The notes: a model not told the origin generated them from the letters alone. A DNA stretch of 62,984 bases from Rhodospirillaceae bacterium (GCA_028819475.1 JAPPLJ010000053.1:1-62984), one strand, 5' to 3'. Positions 36,362 through 45,563 are shown, counted from the first letter of the stretch. Numbers and translations are program-made.

Positions 36362-38257
36362 ATGCCAGCCCGCCTGATCCAGACCAATACCGCCCCGTTC
36401 AAGAAGGTCGACGTCGATCCCGTCACCCTCGACATCATCGAGAACGCCATGCGCAACGCGCGCACGGAGATGGACGCCGTGCTGTTCCGCACCGCCATGT
36501 CGCCCGGCATCCGCGAGCAGCACGACGCCTTCCCCATGATCGCCAATGCCGACGGCAAGATGGTGGTCGGCCAGTTCGGCTCGTTCTTCTGGGGTTTCCA
36601 GCAGGGTTACGACGGCGAGATCGAGGAAGGCGACGTCTTCCTGACCAACGACCCCTATTCCTGCAACGGCGCGATCAGCCATCTCAACGACTGGCTGACC
36701 ATGATGCCGATCTATATCGACGGCCGGATCGTCGCCTGGGCCGCCATGTTCGGCCACATGACGGATATCGGCGGCAAGGTGCCGGGCAGCCTGCCGACCG
36801 ACGCGGCGCAGATTTTCGAGGAAGGCATTCAGATCCCGCCGGTCAAGATTTACCGCAAGGGCAAGCTGAACGAGGAGATCCTCGAACTCATCCTGCGCAA
36901 CTGCCGCCTGCCGGACTGGAACCGCTCGGATTTCAACGCCGTCGTCGCCGCCCTGCGCCTCGCCGAGCGTCGGGTGCACGAGATGGCCGAGCGCTTCGGC
37001 GTCGACGAGCTCAACGCGGCGATGGCCGAGATGCTCGACCGCAACAAGCGGGCGATGAGTGCGATCCTCCAGATGGTGATTCCGGAATCGCGCCGCTATT
37101 TCGAGGATTTCATCGACGACGATGGCCTCGGCATGGGGCCCTACAAGGTCGCCTGCACCATGTGGCGCGAGGGCGAGAAGGTGATCTTCGATTTCGAGGG
37201 CACCGATCCGCAGTCGATCAGCTCGGTGAACTTTCTCCTCAACGAGGAGATGTTCAAAATGTTCCTCGGCTCCTTCTTCATCAACATTTTCGATCCGCAG
37301 ATCCTGTTCAACGACGGATTCTACGACCTGGTCGACGTGCGCATTCCGCGCGGCACCATCCTGAAGCCGATCCGCCCGGCCGCGCTGTCTTCGCGCACCC
37401 ATATGCTGGCGCGCATCTTCGACATCATGAGCGGCCTGCTCGGCCAGGGCTCGCCCGAGGCCCTGTGTGCAGCCGGCTTCTCCGACAGCCCGCACTTCAT
37501 GTATTCGGGCTACGACAAGTCCGGCGAATGGTATCAGCTCTACCAGATCGGCTTCGGCGGCGTGCCGGGCCGGCCGGCGGGCGACGGGCCGGACGGCCAT
37601 TCCCTGTGGCCCTCCTTCACCAACGTGCCGAACGAGTTCCTCGAGGCCTATTTCCCGCTGCGCATCGTGAAATACGAGACGATCGCCGACAGCGGCGGGC
37701 CCGGCCTGCACCGCGGCGGCAACGGGCTTTCGATGGGCTACCAGTTCTTGGAGCCGGGCGAGATCTCGATCCACGACGACCGCTGGCTCACCCATCCCTG
37801 GGGCGTCAACGGCGGCCTGCCGGGCCGGCGCAGCACCAAGCTGATGGTGCGCGCCGACGGCTCGGAGCAGTGGATGGAATCGAAGGCCGACCGCGTCCAT
37901 GTCGAGCCCGGCGACACCCTCTACTTCAACACCTGGGGCGGCGGTGGCTGGGGCGACCCGCTGGAGCGCAGCGCCGAGCAGGTGGCGCTCGATACGAAGC
38001 GCGGGCTGGTGACGCGTGACGGCGCCCGGCGCTACGGCGTGGTGCTGAACGAGGATCTGAGCGTCGACGCGCGCGAGACCGAAACCCTGCGCAGCCGCAT
38101 GGCCGCCGAGCGCGGCGACGTCGCCCTGTTCGACACCGGCGGCACGGTCGAGGAGCTCAAGGCCCGCTGCAAGGCCGACACCAGCCTCGACCCGCCGCGC
38201 CAGCCCGTCTTCCAGAAATGGATGCAGGCCCAGCCGATGAAGCTGGCGGCGGAGTAG
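36362..38257 (+). CDS. hyuB: N-methylhydantoinase/hydantoinase B
   Basis: 631 aa, normal HyuB length. Intact family motifs: DVDPVTLDIIENAMRNARTE, EEGDVFLTNDPYSCNGAISH, GHMTDIGGKVPGS, ADSGGPGLHRGGNGLSMGY and the C-terminal GGGGWGDPLERSAEQV. It is the beta subunit that pairs with the upstream HyuA in the cytoplasm. GGGAGGA precedes ATG 36362, 14 bp after the hyuA stop. It is the last gene of the operon; a large inverted repeat follows. Confidence 0.93.
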   Translation: MPARLIQTNTAPFKKVDVDPVTLDIIENAMRNARTEMDAVLFRTAMSPGIREQHDAFPMIANADGKMVVGQFGSFFWGFQQGYDGEIEEGDVFLTNDPYSCNGAISHLNDWLTMMPIYIDGRIVAWAAMFGHMTDIGGKVPGSLPTDAAQIFEEGIQIPPVKIYRKGKLNEEILELILRNCRLPDWNRSDFNAVVAALRLAERRVHEMAERFGVDELNAAMAEMLDRNKRAMSAILQMVIPESRRYFEDFIDDDGLGMGPYKVACTMWREGEKVIFDFEGTDPQSISSVNFLLNEEMFKMFLGSFFINIFDPQILFNDGFYDLVDVRIPRGTILKPIRPAALSSRTHMLARIFDIMSGLLGQGSPEALCAAGFSDSPHFMYSGYDKSGEWYQLYQIGFGGVPGRPAGDGPDGHSLWPSFTNVPNEFLEAYFPLRIVKYETIADSGGPGLHRGGNGLSMGYQFLEPGEISIHDDRWLTHPWGVNGGLPGRRSTKLMVRADGSEQWMESKADRVHVEPGDTLYFNTWGGGGWGDPLERSAEQVALDTKRGLVTRDGARRYGVVLNEDLSVDARETETLRSRMAAERGDVALFDTGGTVEELKARCKADTSLDPPRQPVFQKWMQAQPMKLAAE

Positions 38258-38280
38258 GGGGCGGACCTTCCCCAACCCCG

Positions 38281-38393
38281 CCCTTCGATACGCCGCCTCC
38301 GGCGGCTACTCAGGATGAGGAGAAGTATTAGTTTCGCCCTCATCCCGAGTAGGCGCTTCAGCGCCGTATCGAGGGACGCCTCATCCCGGCCCG
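38281..38393. repeat. Large imperfect inverted repeat after hyuB
   Basis: CCTTCGATACGCCGCCTCCGG and CTCAGGATGAGG on the left are mirrored by CTCATCCCGAGTAGGCGC and GCCGTATCGAGGG on the right, giving a cruciform-capable element of about 110 bp. It is typical of dispersed alphaproteobacterial intergenic repeats and could end hyuB transcription. Confidence 0.65.
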
Positions 38394-38422
38394 CAAGGGC
38401 AACAGGAAGAAAGTTCGGGACA

Positions 38423-38617
38423 ATGAGTACAAAGCGAATCGTGATTGACCCTGACGATCCGCGCAGCCTGCCCGCGGGACGGGTCGATCATGCGGTTCTC
38501 GACGCAACATCCGAGCGGGACCTCGCCGTACAGCAGGCGCAGGACGACGCCGAGGCGATGCGGCGAAGGCGGGACAGAAATCCGACGCCGGCTCTTCGCG
38601 CCGCTCGCAGCGGCTAA
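38423..38617 (+). pseudogene. Possible truncated XRE-type antitoxin remnant
   Basis: A 64-aa reading frame: MSTKRIVIDPDDPRSLPAG, RVDHAVLDATSERDLAVQQA and QDDAEAMRRRRDRNP. The start resembles the N-terminal arm of HTH antitoxins of the form grVDhxxLDATTExDIAxxxxEDDAEA, but the HTH domain is absent and the frame ends in repeat-like sequence. No toxin gene is adjacent. It is probably a decayed module; the resemblance is from memory. Confidence 0.4.
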
Positions 38618-38660
38618 GCGACGCCAAGTCGTTGGCCTCAACGCGCCAATAAATCCCGCC

Positions 38661-38770
38661 GTGCCACCCCGGATGGAGCGCAGCGGAAATCCGGGGACCA
38701 GAGCCACGGGCGCAGGATTCTCGGGTCGGCACTGGGCCCCGGATCGGCCTTCGGCCGTCCAGGGCGGCAC
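38661..38770 (+). repeat. GTGCCACCCCGGA-type intergenic repeat, copy 1
   Basis: Begins GTGCCACCCCGGATGGAGCG and contains ATCCGGGG and CCAGAGCCAC, as does the copy at 45457-45563. It occupies most of the gap 38618-38832, where no gene is seen. Confidence 0.6.
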
Positions 38771-38832
38771 GTTTATCGATAATGGAATGTCGCAGCGTCT
38801 TGGGCGCGGAGCGATTCACCGCCGCCGCCCCC

Positions 38833-39537
38833 TCAATCGTTCCTGAAATTCACCGACCTCAGATACGCCAGGCACGCCTCCAGCGGTTCGACGTCGCCGA
38901 ACTTGGCGTCGATGTCGAACAGGTTCCATTCGGTGGCGCCGGGAATGCGGTCGCCGATGGCCTCGCGTACGGCGATGGGGCGGAAGCCCTCGGCCAGTCC
39001 GTCGGTCACCGTGGCGCGCACGCAGGCCGAGGCGGTGACGCCGGTGACCAGGATGGTATCGACCCCGGCGGCGCGCAGGTATCCGGCGAGATACGTCCCG
39101 TGGAAGGCGCTCGCCCGCTTCTTGATCATGACCTGCTCGCCGTCGATCGGCGCGATCCGGCTGTCGATCGCCCAGATGTCCTCGTTCTTCTGGTCGGCGA
39201 TCTCGATCGGGATCTTGTAGTGCCACAGGCCCATGTCGGTGCGCGGGTCGTCCGGGTCCGGGTTCTGGTAGCAGACCGTGGTGTAGACCACCGGATGGCC
39301 GTTCTCTCGGCAGGCGTCGATCAGTTGGCGGGTTGCCGGGATGATCCGGTCGTCGATGCCCTCGCAGGTGAAGGGATAGCCCGGCCGGGTCCAGGCGTTG
39401 GCGAGGTCGACGTTGATCAGCGCCGGCTTGCGGCCGAAGCCGATGCGGCGCTGGAAGCCGCGCTCCCGGTACAGCGCCGTCGCGGCGGCGAAGGCGTCTT
39501 CGAGCTTCGTTTGCAGGTCGGCGATTTCGCGGTCCAT
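38833..39537 (-). CDS. Cysteine hydrolase, isochorismatase/N-carbamoylsarcosine amidase family
   Basis: 234 aa. Asp in ALINVDLANAW (D44), Lys in VMIKKRASAF (K139 or K140) and nucleophile Cys in TGVTASACVRATVTDG (C172). The FGRKPALINVDLANAWTRPG start is typical of the N-carbamoylsarcosine amidohydrolase/maleamate amidohydrolase subgroup. It lies 3 bp downstream of the YrdC-like gene, so the two are cotranscribed. This is a second enzyme of the same superfamily as 33248-33907, but clearly not a recent duplicate. Confidence 0.85.
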   Translation of the reverse strand: MDREIADLQTKLEDAFAAATALYRERGFQRRIGFGRKPALINVDLANAWTRPGYPFTCEGIDDRIIPATRQLIDACRENGHPVVYTTVCYQNPDPDDPRTDMGLWHYKIPIEIADQKNEDIWAIDSRIAPIDGEQVMIKKRASAFHGTYLAGYLRAAGVDTILVTGVTASACVRATVTDGLAEGFRPIAVREAIGDRIPGATEWNLFDIDAKFGDVEPLEACLAYLRSVNFRND

Positions 39538-39540
39538 GAG

Positions 39541-40239
39541 TCAGTTTCCTTTCGCGGCCGTGACGGCCTTGAGGTCGATATCGAAGCCGTCGCGCAGAAT
39601 TTGACAGATCTCGTCGTAAGCGGCGCCGACCCGGATGGTCTCCCAGGAAATCAGGTCGACGATGGAGCTGCCGAGCCCCTTGTCGTTGTGGAACGGCGTC
39701 AGGCCGTAATCGACCGAGAGGTCGGCCGCCGCCGTCACCTGCGCCTCGATATCCTGGTAGACGAACTTGCTGCCGGTGCCGGAGCGGTTGGCCGACGAGC
39801 CGATCACGGCATAGGCGTTCTCGCGCGCCAGCCGGGCGATCTCGTCGTGCAGGGGGCCGGCGTTGAGCAGCATGTCCATCGTGCCGGCGAGGGTCGCGTT
39901 CTTCAGCGCGAAGGGCGGCAGGCTGCGGATCAACGGGTGGCTTTCGTCGAACGGCGCGACGATGGAGAAGGGCAGGTCGTGATCGTGGATCACGGCGCTC
40001 ACGACGTCGCGCGCCCGGTCCGGCACCCGGATCGCTTCGGTGAACAGTTGCCAGTCGCAGAAGTTGCCGCACGGCTTGCTGAACGGCCGCTCCTTGGCGC
40101 GGTACATGCGCTGGACGGATTCCTCCTCATGGCCGACAATGGCGTAGCCGACGCTGACCGGAAAGATCGCGACGCCGCCGTTGCAGACGGTCTCGAAAAT
40201 GCGCGCTGCGTCTTCCGCGATGGGTCGGCCGTCGAACAC
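39541..40239 (-). CDS. YrdC/Sua5-domain protein, paralogue 1
   Basis: 232 aa from GTG 40239, which has GGGAGGT 6 bases upstream; the longer frame upstream is a shadow. YrdC-fold features: NGGVAIFPVSVGYAIVG (in place of the usual PTDTVYGL), the KxR-type MYRAKERPFSKP and IGSSANRSGTGSKF (SSAN loop). Canonical Sua5/YrdC makes threonylcarbamoyl-AMP for tRNA; this short divergent form lacks the Sua5 C-terminal domain. It is cotranscribed with a carbamoyl-hydrolase-type gene and divergent from a second YrdC-like gene. Confidence 0.78.
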   Translation of the reverse strand: MFDGRPIAEDAARIFETVCNGGVAIFPVSVGYAIVGHEEESVQRMYRAKERPFSKPCGNFCDWQLFTEAIRVPDRARDVVSAVIHDHDLPFSIVAPFDESHPLIRSLPPFALKNATLAGTMDMLLNAGPLHDEIARLARENAYAVIGSSANRSGTGSKFVYQDIEAQVTAAADLSVDYGLTPFHNDKGLGSSIVDLISWETIRVGAAYDEICQILRDGFDIDLKAVTAAKGN

Positions 40240-40350
40240 CCTGTACCTCCCTGCTGCGCCCCGATCCGTTCGGGGCGGCGCCACAATAGGGCGGCGGCGC
40301 AATTGCACAAGGCCCGCGGCGGAGGCCGGCAGACGAAGAGGCGAAGAACC

Positions 40351-41025
40351 ATGGCGAGACCGGATATCGCCGGCGATGCACGGCGCGCCTTCGATGTCAT
40401 CGCCGCCGGCGGCATCGGCATCCTGCCGATGGACGTCGGCTATTCGATCATCGGCGGCAGCGCGGCGGCGCTGAAGCGGATCTTCGAGGCCAAGCGGCGC
40501 GCGCCCGCAAAGCTCAACGCCATGGTGGCCGATAACGCCATCCACCGCGCGGTCCATGTCGTCGACCGGCGCGGCGCCGAGATCGTCGCCTGCATCACGG
40601 AGGACTACGACCTGCCGCTCGGCGCCATCGCGCCGGCGCGCATGGATCATCCGCTGCTCGCGGCCCTGCCGCGCGAGGCGGTCGCCGCCAGCCAGAAGGA
40701 CGGCACCGTCGTCATGCTGCTCAACGCCGGCCCGTTTCACCGGGAGATCTGCCGCCTGAGCCGGGAGGAGGGCCATCCCCTGTTCGGCTCGTCGGCGAAC
40801 CTGTCGCTTACCGGCACCAAGTTCCGGGTCGAGGATATCGAGCCGGAGATCGCGGGCATTGCCGATCTCGTCATCGATCACGGCCTGCGCAAATACCATC
40901 CCTACAGGGCGTCCTCGACCCTGCTCAACGTGATGACCCTGGAGGTCGTGCGCGTCGGCGCCTGCTATGAGCTGATCGCCGATATCCTCGAAAGGCATTT
41001 CGGCGTCGCCCTGCCGCCGGCCTGA
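40351..41025 (+). CDS. YrdC/Sua5-domain protein, paralogue 2
   Basis: 224 aa. AAGGIGILPMDVGYSIIGG, RIFEAKRRAPAKLNAMV (KxR) and LFGSSANLSLTGTKFRVEDI are the YrdC nucleotide/substrate-binding regions, also with VGY in place of the usual TVYG. It parallels the divergent gene at 39541-40239 along the whole length (FxVEDI/FVYQDI, DHGL/DYGL, VRVGAC/IRVGAA). ATG 40351; 111 bp separate the two starts. Unlikely to be the housekeeping tRNA t6A enzyme. Confidence 0.78.
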   Translation: MARPDIAGDARRAFDVIAAGGIGILPMDVGYSIIGGSAAALKRIFEAKRRAPAKLNAMVADNAIHRAVHVVDRRGAEIVACITEDYDLPLGAIAPARMDHPLLAALPREAVAASQKDGTVVMLLNAGPFHREICRLSREEGHPLFGSSANLSLTGTKFRVEDIEPEIAGIADLVIDHGLRKYHPYRASSTLLNVMTLEVVRVGACYELIADILERHFGVALPPA

Positions 41026-41126
41026 AAGGCAAGCCGGGTCCTGCGACAGACAAAGAGGGTCGAACGATCCAGCCCGCATGGTATGGTCGGGCAGCCGAAC
41101 GAAACCGACGACCGGGGAGCCTTCCC

Positions 41127-42539
41127 ATGTCACCCGTCACCCGCACCGCGGCGCAGTTCGCCGCCGGCCTGACCTACAGCGACCTGCCGCCGGAAGTCGC
41201 GCGCCGCGCCAAGCTGCTGTTCTTCGACACGCTCGGCATCGCCCTGCGCGCGCGGCGGGACGCCGAATCGACCGAAAGCCTTGTCGCGGCGGTAAAGCGC
41301 CTCGGCATGACGGGCGGCGCGGCGACGGTTATCGGCGATCCGGAGCGCTACACGGCGGCCGGCGCGGCGCTGATCAACGGCGCGCTCGCCCATTCGCTGG
41401 ATTTCGACGACACCCACGCCCGCGGCTCAATCCACGCCAGCGCGCCGATCGTCCCGGCGGCGCTCGCCGCGGCGGAAGAGGCCGGCGCATCCGGCGCGCA
41501 GACAGTCGCCGCCATCGTCGCGGGCTACGAGGTCCAGATCCGGCTGAGCCTCGCGCTGGGCCCGAGCGACCATTACGAACGCGGCTTCCACCCCACGGCG
41601 ACCTGCGGCGCCTTCGGCGCGGCGGCGGCGGCCGGCAACATCCTGGGCCTCGACGCCGGGCAGATCGAGAGCGCCTTCGGCATCTGCCTCAGCCAGGCCG
41701 CCGGCTCGATGCAGTTCCTCGCCGACGGCGCCTGGACCAAGCGCTCCCATGTCGGCCACGCCGCCATGTGCGGCCTGATGGCGGCGACCCTGGCGGCCGA
41801 GGGCTATCGCGGCCCGGCCCAGGCCTTCGAGGGCAAGGCCGGCTTCCTCGCCAGCCACGCGCCGGACCCGGATCCGGCGAAGGCAATCGCCGGCCTCGGC
41901 GCGGAATGGGAGACCATGCAGATCGCGGTGAAGCCCTATCCGTCCTGCCGCTACGGCCATGCCGCGATGGACGCGATCATCGGCCTGCGCGCGCAGCACG
42001 GCCTCCGGCCGGAGGACGTGCAGGAGATCGAGGTCGGCCTGCCGGAGACCGGCTGGAAGATCGTCGCCGACCCGCTCGTCGACAAGCAGAACCCGCAAGG
42101 CATCGTCGACGGCCAGTTCTCCATGCCCTTCGTCGCCGCTGCCGCCCTGATCAACGGCGGGTTGGTGTGGGACGACTACGGACCGCTGCTGGGCGACGAA
42201 AAGGCGATGGCGCTGTGCCGCAAGGTTCGGCCGGTCGCCGATCCGCGGGCCGAAGCCGAATATCCGGCCAACCTGGCCGGCGCGGTGAAGGTGACGACTT
42301 CGGCCGGTGCCTTCGAGGATTTCGTCGCCGTGCCGAAGGGCGAGCCGGGCAATTTCCTGACCGAGGACGAGTTGCGCACCAAGTTCGACGGCCTGGCCGC
42401 GCCGTATCTCGCGCCTGCCGATCTCGAGGCCTTCGCCGACGGCCTGCTGGCGCTGGAAACGGCCGGGGACGTTTCCGCCGTGCTCCGGCTCTCGGCCGGG
42501 GAATCGGCAATCCGCGCGGTGGCCGGTCAAGCGGCATGA
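41127..42539 (+). CDS. MmgE/PrpD family protein
   Basis: 470 aa, full family length. HSLDFDDTHARGSIHASAPI is the characteristic metal-independent active-site region of the 2-methylcitrate dehydratase/cis-aconitate decarboxylase family; GFHPTATCGAFGAAAAAG and KPYPSCRYGHAAMDA are also conserved. It probably dehydrates or decarboxylates a di- or tricarboxylic acid. It is the first gene of a four-gene operon, and its stop overlaps the MaoC start by 4 bp. GGGGAG precedes ATG 41127. Confidence 0.9.
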   Translation: MSPVTRTAAQFAAGLTYSDLPPEVARRAKLLFFDTLGIALRARRDAESTESLVAAVKRLGMTGGAATVIGDPERYTAAGAALINGALAHSLDFDDTHARGSIHASAPIVPAALAAAEEAGASGAQTVAAIVAGYEVQIRLSLALGPSDHYERGFHPTATCGAFGAAAAAGNILGLDAGQIESAFGICLSQAAGSMQFLADGAWTKRSHVGHAAMCGLMAATLAAEGYRGPAQAFEGKAGFLASHAPDPDPAKAIAGLGAEWETMQIAVKPYPSCRYGHAAMDAIIGLRAQHGLRPEDVQEIEVGLPETGWKIVADPLVDKQNPQGIVDGQFSMPFVAAAALINGGLVWDDYGPLLGDEKAMALCRKVRPVADPRAEAEYPANLAGAVKVTTSAGAFEDFVAVPKGEPGNFLTEDELRTKFDGLAAPYLAPADLEAFADGLLALETAGDVSAVLRLSAGESAIRAVAGQAA

Positions 42540-43066
42540 TCGCGACGATGGAGGAGGTCGCCGCCGGGCGGTTCCGCGAATCCGCCGGCCGCTACTACGA
42601 GGATTTCACGGTCGGCGACATCTACGAGCACCGCCCGGGCCGGACGATCAGCGAGGCCGACAACACCTGGTTCACGCTGCTCACCATGAACACCCACCCG
42701 ATCCATTTCGATGCCGAATACGCGAAGCACAGCGAGTTCGGGAAGCTGCTGGTGAACAGCGCGCTCACCCTTTCCATCGTCGCCGGAATGAGCGTCAGCG
42801 ACCTCAGCCAGAAGGCGATCGCCAACCTGGGCTGGACCGATATCCGCCTGACCGCGCCGGTCTTCGTCGGCGACACGATCTATGCCGAATCCGAAGTGCT
42901 GGAGAAGCGCGAGTCGCAGTCCCGGCCCAACCAGGGGATCGTGACCGCCAGCACGACGGGCACGAAGGCCGACGGCACCGTCTTCATGACCTACCGGCGC
43001 TCCATGCTCGTGCCCAGGCGCGGCTTCGGCGTCGACGACCGGCTCGCCGGAGTCGCCACGGCCTGA
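42536..43066 (+). CDS. MaoC-like enoyl-CoA hydratase
   Basis: 176 aa single hot-dog domain. Motifs: GRYYEDFTVGDIYEHRPGRT, the hydratase-type NTHPIHFDAEYA and LGWTDIRLTAPVFVGDTIY. It adds water to a 2-enoyl-CoA, possibly mesaconyl- or branched-chain enoyl-CoA. ATG 42536 overlaps the MmgE/PrpD stop (ATGA). The next gene starts 2 bp after its stop. Confidence 0.9.
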   Translation: MIATMEEVAAGRFRESAGRYYEDFTVGDIYEHRPGRTISEADNTWFTLLTMNTHPIHFDAEYAKHSEFGKLLVNSALTLSIVAGMSVSDLSQKAIANLGWTDIRLTAPVFVGDTIYAESEVLEKRESQSRPNQGIVTASTTGTKADGTVFMTYRRSMLVPRRGFGVDDRLAGVATA

Positions 43067-43068
43067 CC

Positions 43069-44220
43069 ATGAACGCGCCCCATAACGATGGCGACGCCGC
43101 CATCCTCGACGCCATCGACCGCTTCGTCGAGCGCAGCATCCTGCCGGTCGCCCACGATCTCGAAGCGAAAGACGAATACCCCCACGCCATCGTCGAGGAC
43201 ATGAAGGAGCTCGGCCTGTTCGGCGCCACCATCGCGCCGGAATATGGCGGCCTCGGCCTGTCGGCGGTGACTTACTCGGCAATCGTCGAGCGGATCACGG
43301 CGGGCTGGATGTCGATTTCCGGCATCATCAACTCGCATCTCATCATGGCGGCGGCAGTCCAGCGCTTCGGCACCGAGCAGCAGAAGCAGCGCTACCTGCC
43401 GAAATTCGCGACCGGCGAACTGCGCGGCGGCATCGCGCTCACCGAGCCGGACTGCGGCACCGACCTCCAGGCCGTGCGCACAAGGGCCGAGCGCAAGGGC
43501 AACGCTTATGTCGTCAACGGCACCAAGAGCTGGATCACCAACAGCGTCGAGGGCGATATCCTCGCCGTGCTGGTCAAGACCGATTCCGAGGCCGAACCGC
43601 GCCACCGGGGCATGAGCCTGCTGCTGGTCGAGCAGGGCGAGGGCGTCGAAACGAGCCGGCTGAAGAAACTGGGCTACAAGGGTGTCGATACCGGGCAGGT
43701 GATCTTCGACGAATGCCAGGTGCCGTTCGACAACCTGGTCGGCGGCGAGGAAGGCCGCGGCCTGCAGCAGATTCTCGCCGGCCTGGAACTGGGCCGCATC
43801 AACGTGGCGGCGCGCGGCGTCGGCATCGCCCGGGTCTGCCTCGAAAAGGCCGTGGAGTACGCCCAGATCCGCAAGACCTTCGGCAAGCCGATCGCCGAGC
43901 ACCAGGCGATCCAGATCAAGCTCGCCGACATGGCGACACGGGTCGAGGCGGCGCGGTTGCTGACCGGTGCGGCGGCGCAGGCTTACGACCGGGGCGAGCG
44001 CTGCGACATGGAAGCCGGCATGGCGAAGCTCTACGCCACCGAGGCGGCGGTCGAGAACAGCCTGGAGGCCATGCGCATCCACGGCGCCTACGGCTATTCC
44101 ACCGAATTCGATATCGAGCGCTACTACCGCGACGCGCCGCTGCTGGCGATCGGCGAGGGCACCAACGAATTGCAGCGCCTGATCATAGCCAGGCAGCTGA
44201 TCGCGCGGAACCCGGTGTAA
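43069..44220 (+). CDS. Acyl-CoA dehydrogenase, short/medium-chain type active site
   Basis: 383 aa. GGIALTEPDCGTDLQAVRTR, NGTKSWITNSVEGDILAVL, IRKTFGKPIAEHQAIQIKLA and IHGAYGYSTEFDIERYYRDA are FAD and substrate-binding regions. The catalytic Glu is present in AIGEGTNELQ, unlike in the acyl-CoA dehydrogenase at 25495. It is the third gene of the operon and introduces the double bond that the MaoC hydratase would use. Confidence 0.93.
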   Translation: MNAPHNDGDAAILDAIDRFVERSILPVAHDLEAKDEYPHAIVEDMKELGLFGATIAPEYGGLGLSAVTYSAIVERITAGWMSISGIINSHLIMAAAVQRFGTEQQKQRYLPKFATGELRGGIALTEPDCGTDLQAVRTRAERKGNAYVVNGTKSWITNSVEGDILAVLVKTDSEAEPRHRGMSLLLVEQGEGVETSRLKKLGYKGVDTGQVIFDECQVPFDNLVGGEEGRGLQQILAGLELGRINVAARGVGIARVCLEKAVEYAQIRKTFGKPIAEHQAIQIKLADMATRVEAARLLTGAAAQAYDRGERCDMEAGMAKLYATEAAVENSLEAMRIHGAYGYSTEFDIERYYRDAPLLAIGEGTNELQRLIIARQLIARNPV

Positions 44221-44225
44221 CCGCC

Positions 44226-45410
44226 ATGCTGCCGCTCGAAGGGGTGCGCGTGCTGGCGGTCGAGCAATACGGCGCCGGGCCGTTCGGCACTATGTTCCTC
44301 GCCGACCAGGGCGCCGAGGTCATCAAGATCGAGAACCCGAACGACGGCGGCGACATGGCGCGCACCGTCGGCCCCTATTTCTTCCCGTCGGGCGACAGCC
44401 AGTTCTTCCACAGCTTCAACCGCAACAAGAAGAGCCTCACGCTCGATCTGAGTCGGCCGGAGGCGCGGCCGGTGCTGCACGACCTCGTCCGCTCCGCCGA
44501 TGCGCTGGCGAGCAACATGCGCGGCGACGTGCCGGAGAAGCTGGGCCTGACCTACGCGCATCTGAAGGCGGCGAACCCGAAGATCGTGTGCGCCCATCTC
44601 TCGGCCTACGGGCGCGACGGACCGCGCGCGGCCTGGCCGGGCTTCGACTATGTCATGCAGGCCGAGGCCGGCTATTTCGCCCTGACCGGCGAGCCGGAGG
44701 GCGCGCCGTCGCGCTTCGGCCTGTCCATCGTCGACATGATGACGGGTCTGGCGATGGCCTATGCCCTGCTGGCCGCACTGACCGGCGCACGCGCCACCGG
44801 TCAGGGGCAGGATATCGACGTCAGCCTGTTCGACGTCGCGCTGCACAATACGGGCTATCTGGCGGCCTGGTATCTCAACGCGGGCTTCAACCAGCCGCGA
44901 CTGCCGCGCTCGGCCCATCCGTCGCTCACGCCCTGCCAACTCTACAGGACGGCGGACGGCTGGATCTTCCTGATGTGCAACAAGGAGAAGTTCTGGCCCG
45001 CCCTGTGCGGCGCCGTCGGCCGGCCGGACTGGGCCGACGACCCGCGCTTCCGGCGCTTCCCGGACCGGCTGGAGAACCGCGACCTGATCACCGGGATGCT
45101 GGACGAGGCCTTGCAGGCCGGCACCACCGCCGACTGGCTGGCGCGCTTCGCCGGCATCGTGCCGGCCGCGCCGGTCAACGATATCGCCGCCGCGCTGGAC
45201 AACCCCTATGTCGCCGAGACCGGCCGGCTCCAGACCGTGGAGCACGGGGCCGACGGCCCTTACCGGCTGGTCGCGCCGCCGGTACGCACCGCGGAACCGG
45301 CCCCCGCCCGTCCGGCGCCCGGCCTGGGCGCAGATACCGGGAGCGTGCTGGAAGGCCTGGGCTACGACGCCGCGAAGATCGCCGCCCTGCGCGCCGGCGG
45401 GGTGATTTAG
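44226..45410 (+). CDS. Class III CoA-transferase (CaiB/BaiF/Frc family)
   Basis: 394 aa. LEGVRVLAVEQYGAGPFGTM and LADQGAEVIKIENPNDGGDMAR start the family fold; the catalytic Asp is D170 in LSIVDMMTGLAMA. It moves CoA between carboxylic acids and probably activates the acid oxidised by the operon. It starts 5 bp after the acyl-CoA dehydrogenase stop. The acid cannot be read from sequence. Confidence 0.93.
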   Translation: MLPLEGVRVLAVEQYGAGPFGTMFLADQGAEVIKIENPNDGGDMARTVGPYFFPSGDSQFFHSFNRNKKSLTLDLSRPEARPVLHDLVRSADALASNMRGDVPEKLGLTYAHLKAANPKIVCAHLSAYGRDGPRAAWPGFDYVMQAEAGYFALTGEPEGAPSRFGLSIVDMMTGLAMAYALLAALTGARATGQGQDIDVSLFDVALHNTGYLAAWYLNAGFNQPRLPRSAHPSLTPCQLYRTADGWIFLMCNKEKFWPALCGAVGRPDWADDPRFRRFPDRLENRDLITGMLDEALQAGTTADWLARFAGIVPAAPVNDIAAALDNPYVAETGRLQTVEHGADGPYRLVAPPVRTAEPAPARPAPGLGADTGSVLEGLGYDAAKIAALRAGGVI

Positions 45411-45456
45411 GGGCGTTGTGCGAAACCCGCTGCCTTCCTCCTGCCAATCCCCATCC

Positions 45457-45563
45457 GTGCCACCCCGGACGGAGCGGAGCGACGATCCGGGGTCCAGAGC
45501 CACAGGTAAACGTCGTGCCTGCCGCTCTGGACCCCGGCTCTCCCTCCGGTCGGCCGGGGTGAC
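45457..45563 (+). repeat. GTGCCACCCCGGA-type intergenic repeat, copy 2
   Basis: Starts GTGCCACCCCGGACGGAGCG, contains ATCCGGGGTCCAGAGCCAC and ends with the inverted CGGCCGGGGTGAC, so the termini are inverted. It follows the CoA-transferase gene and may terminate the operon. Confidence 0.65.
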
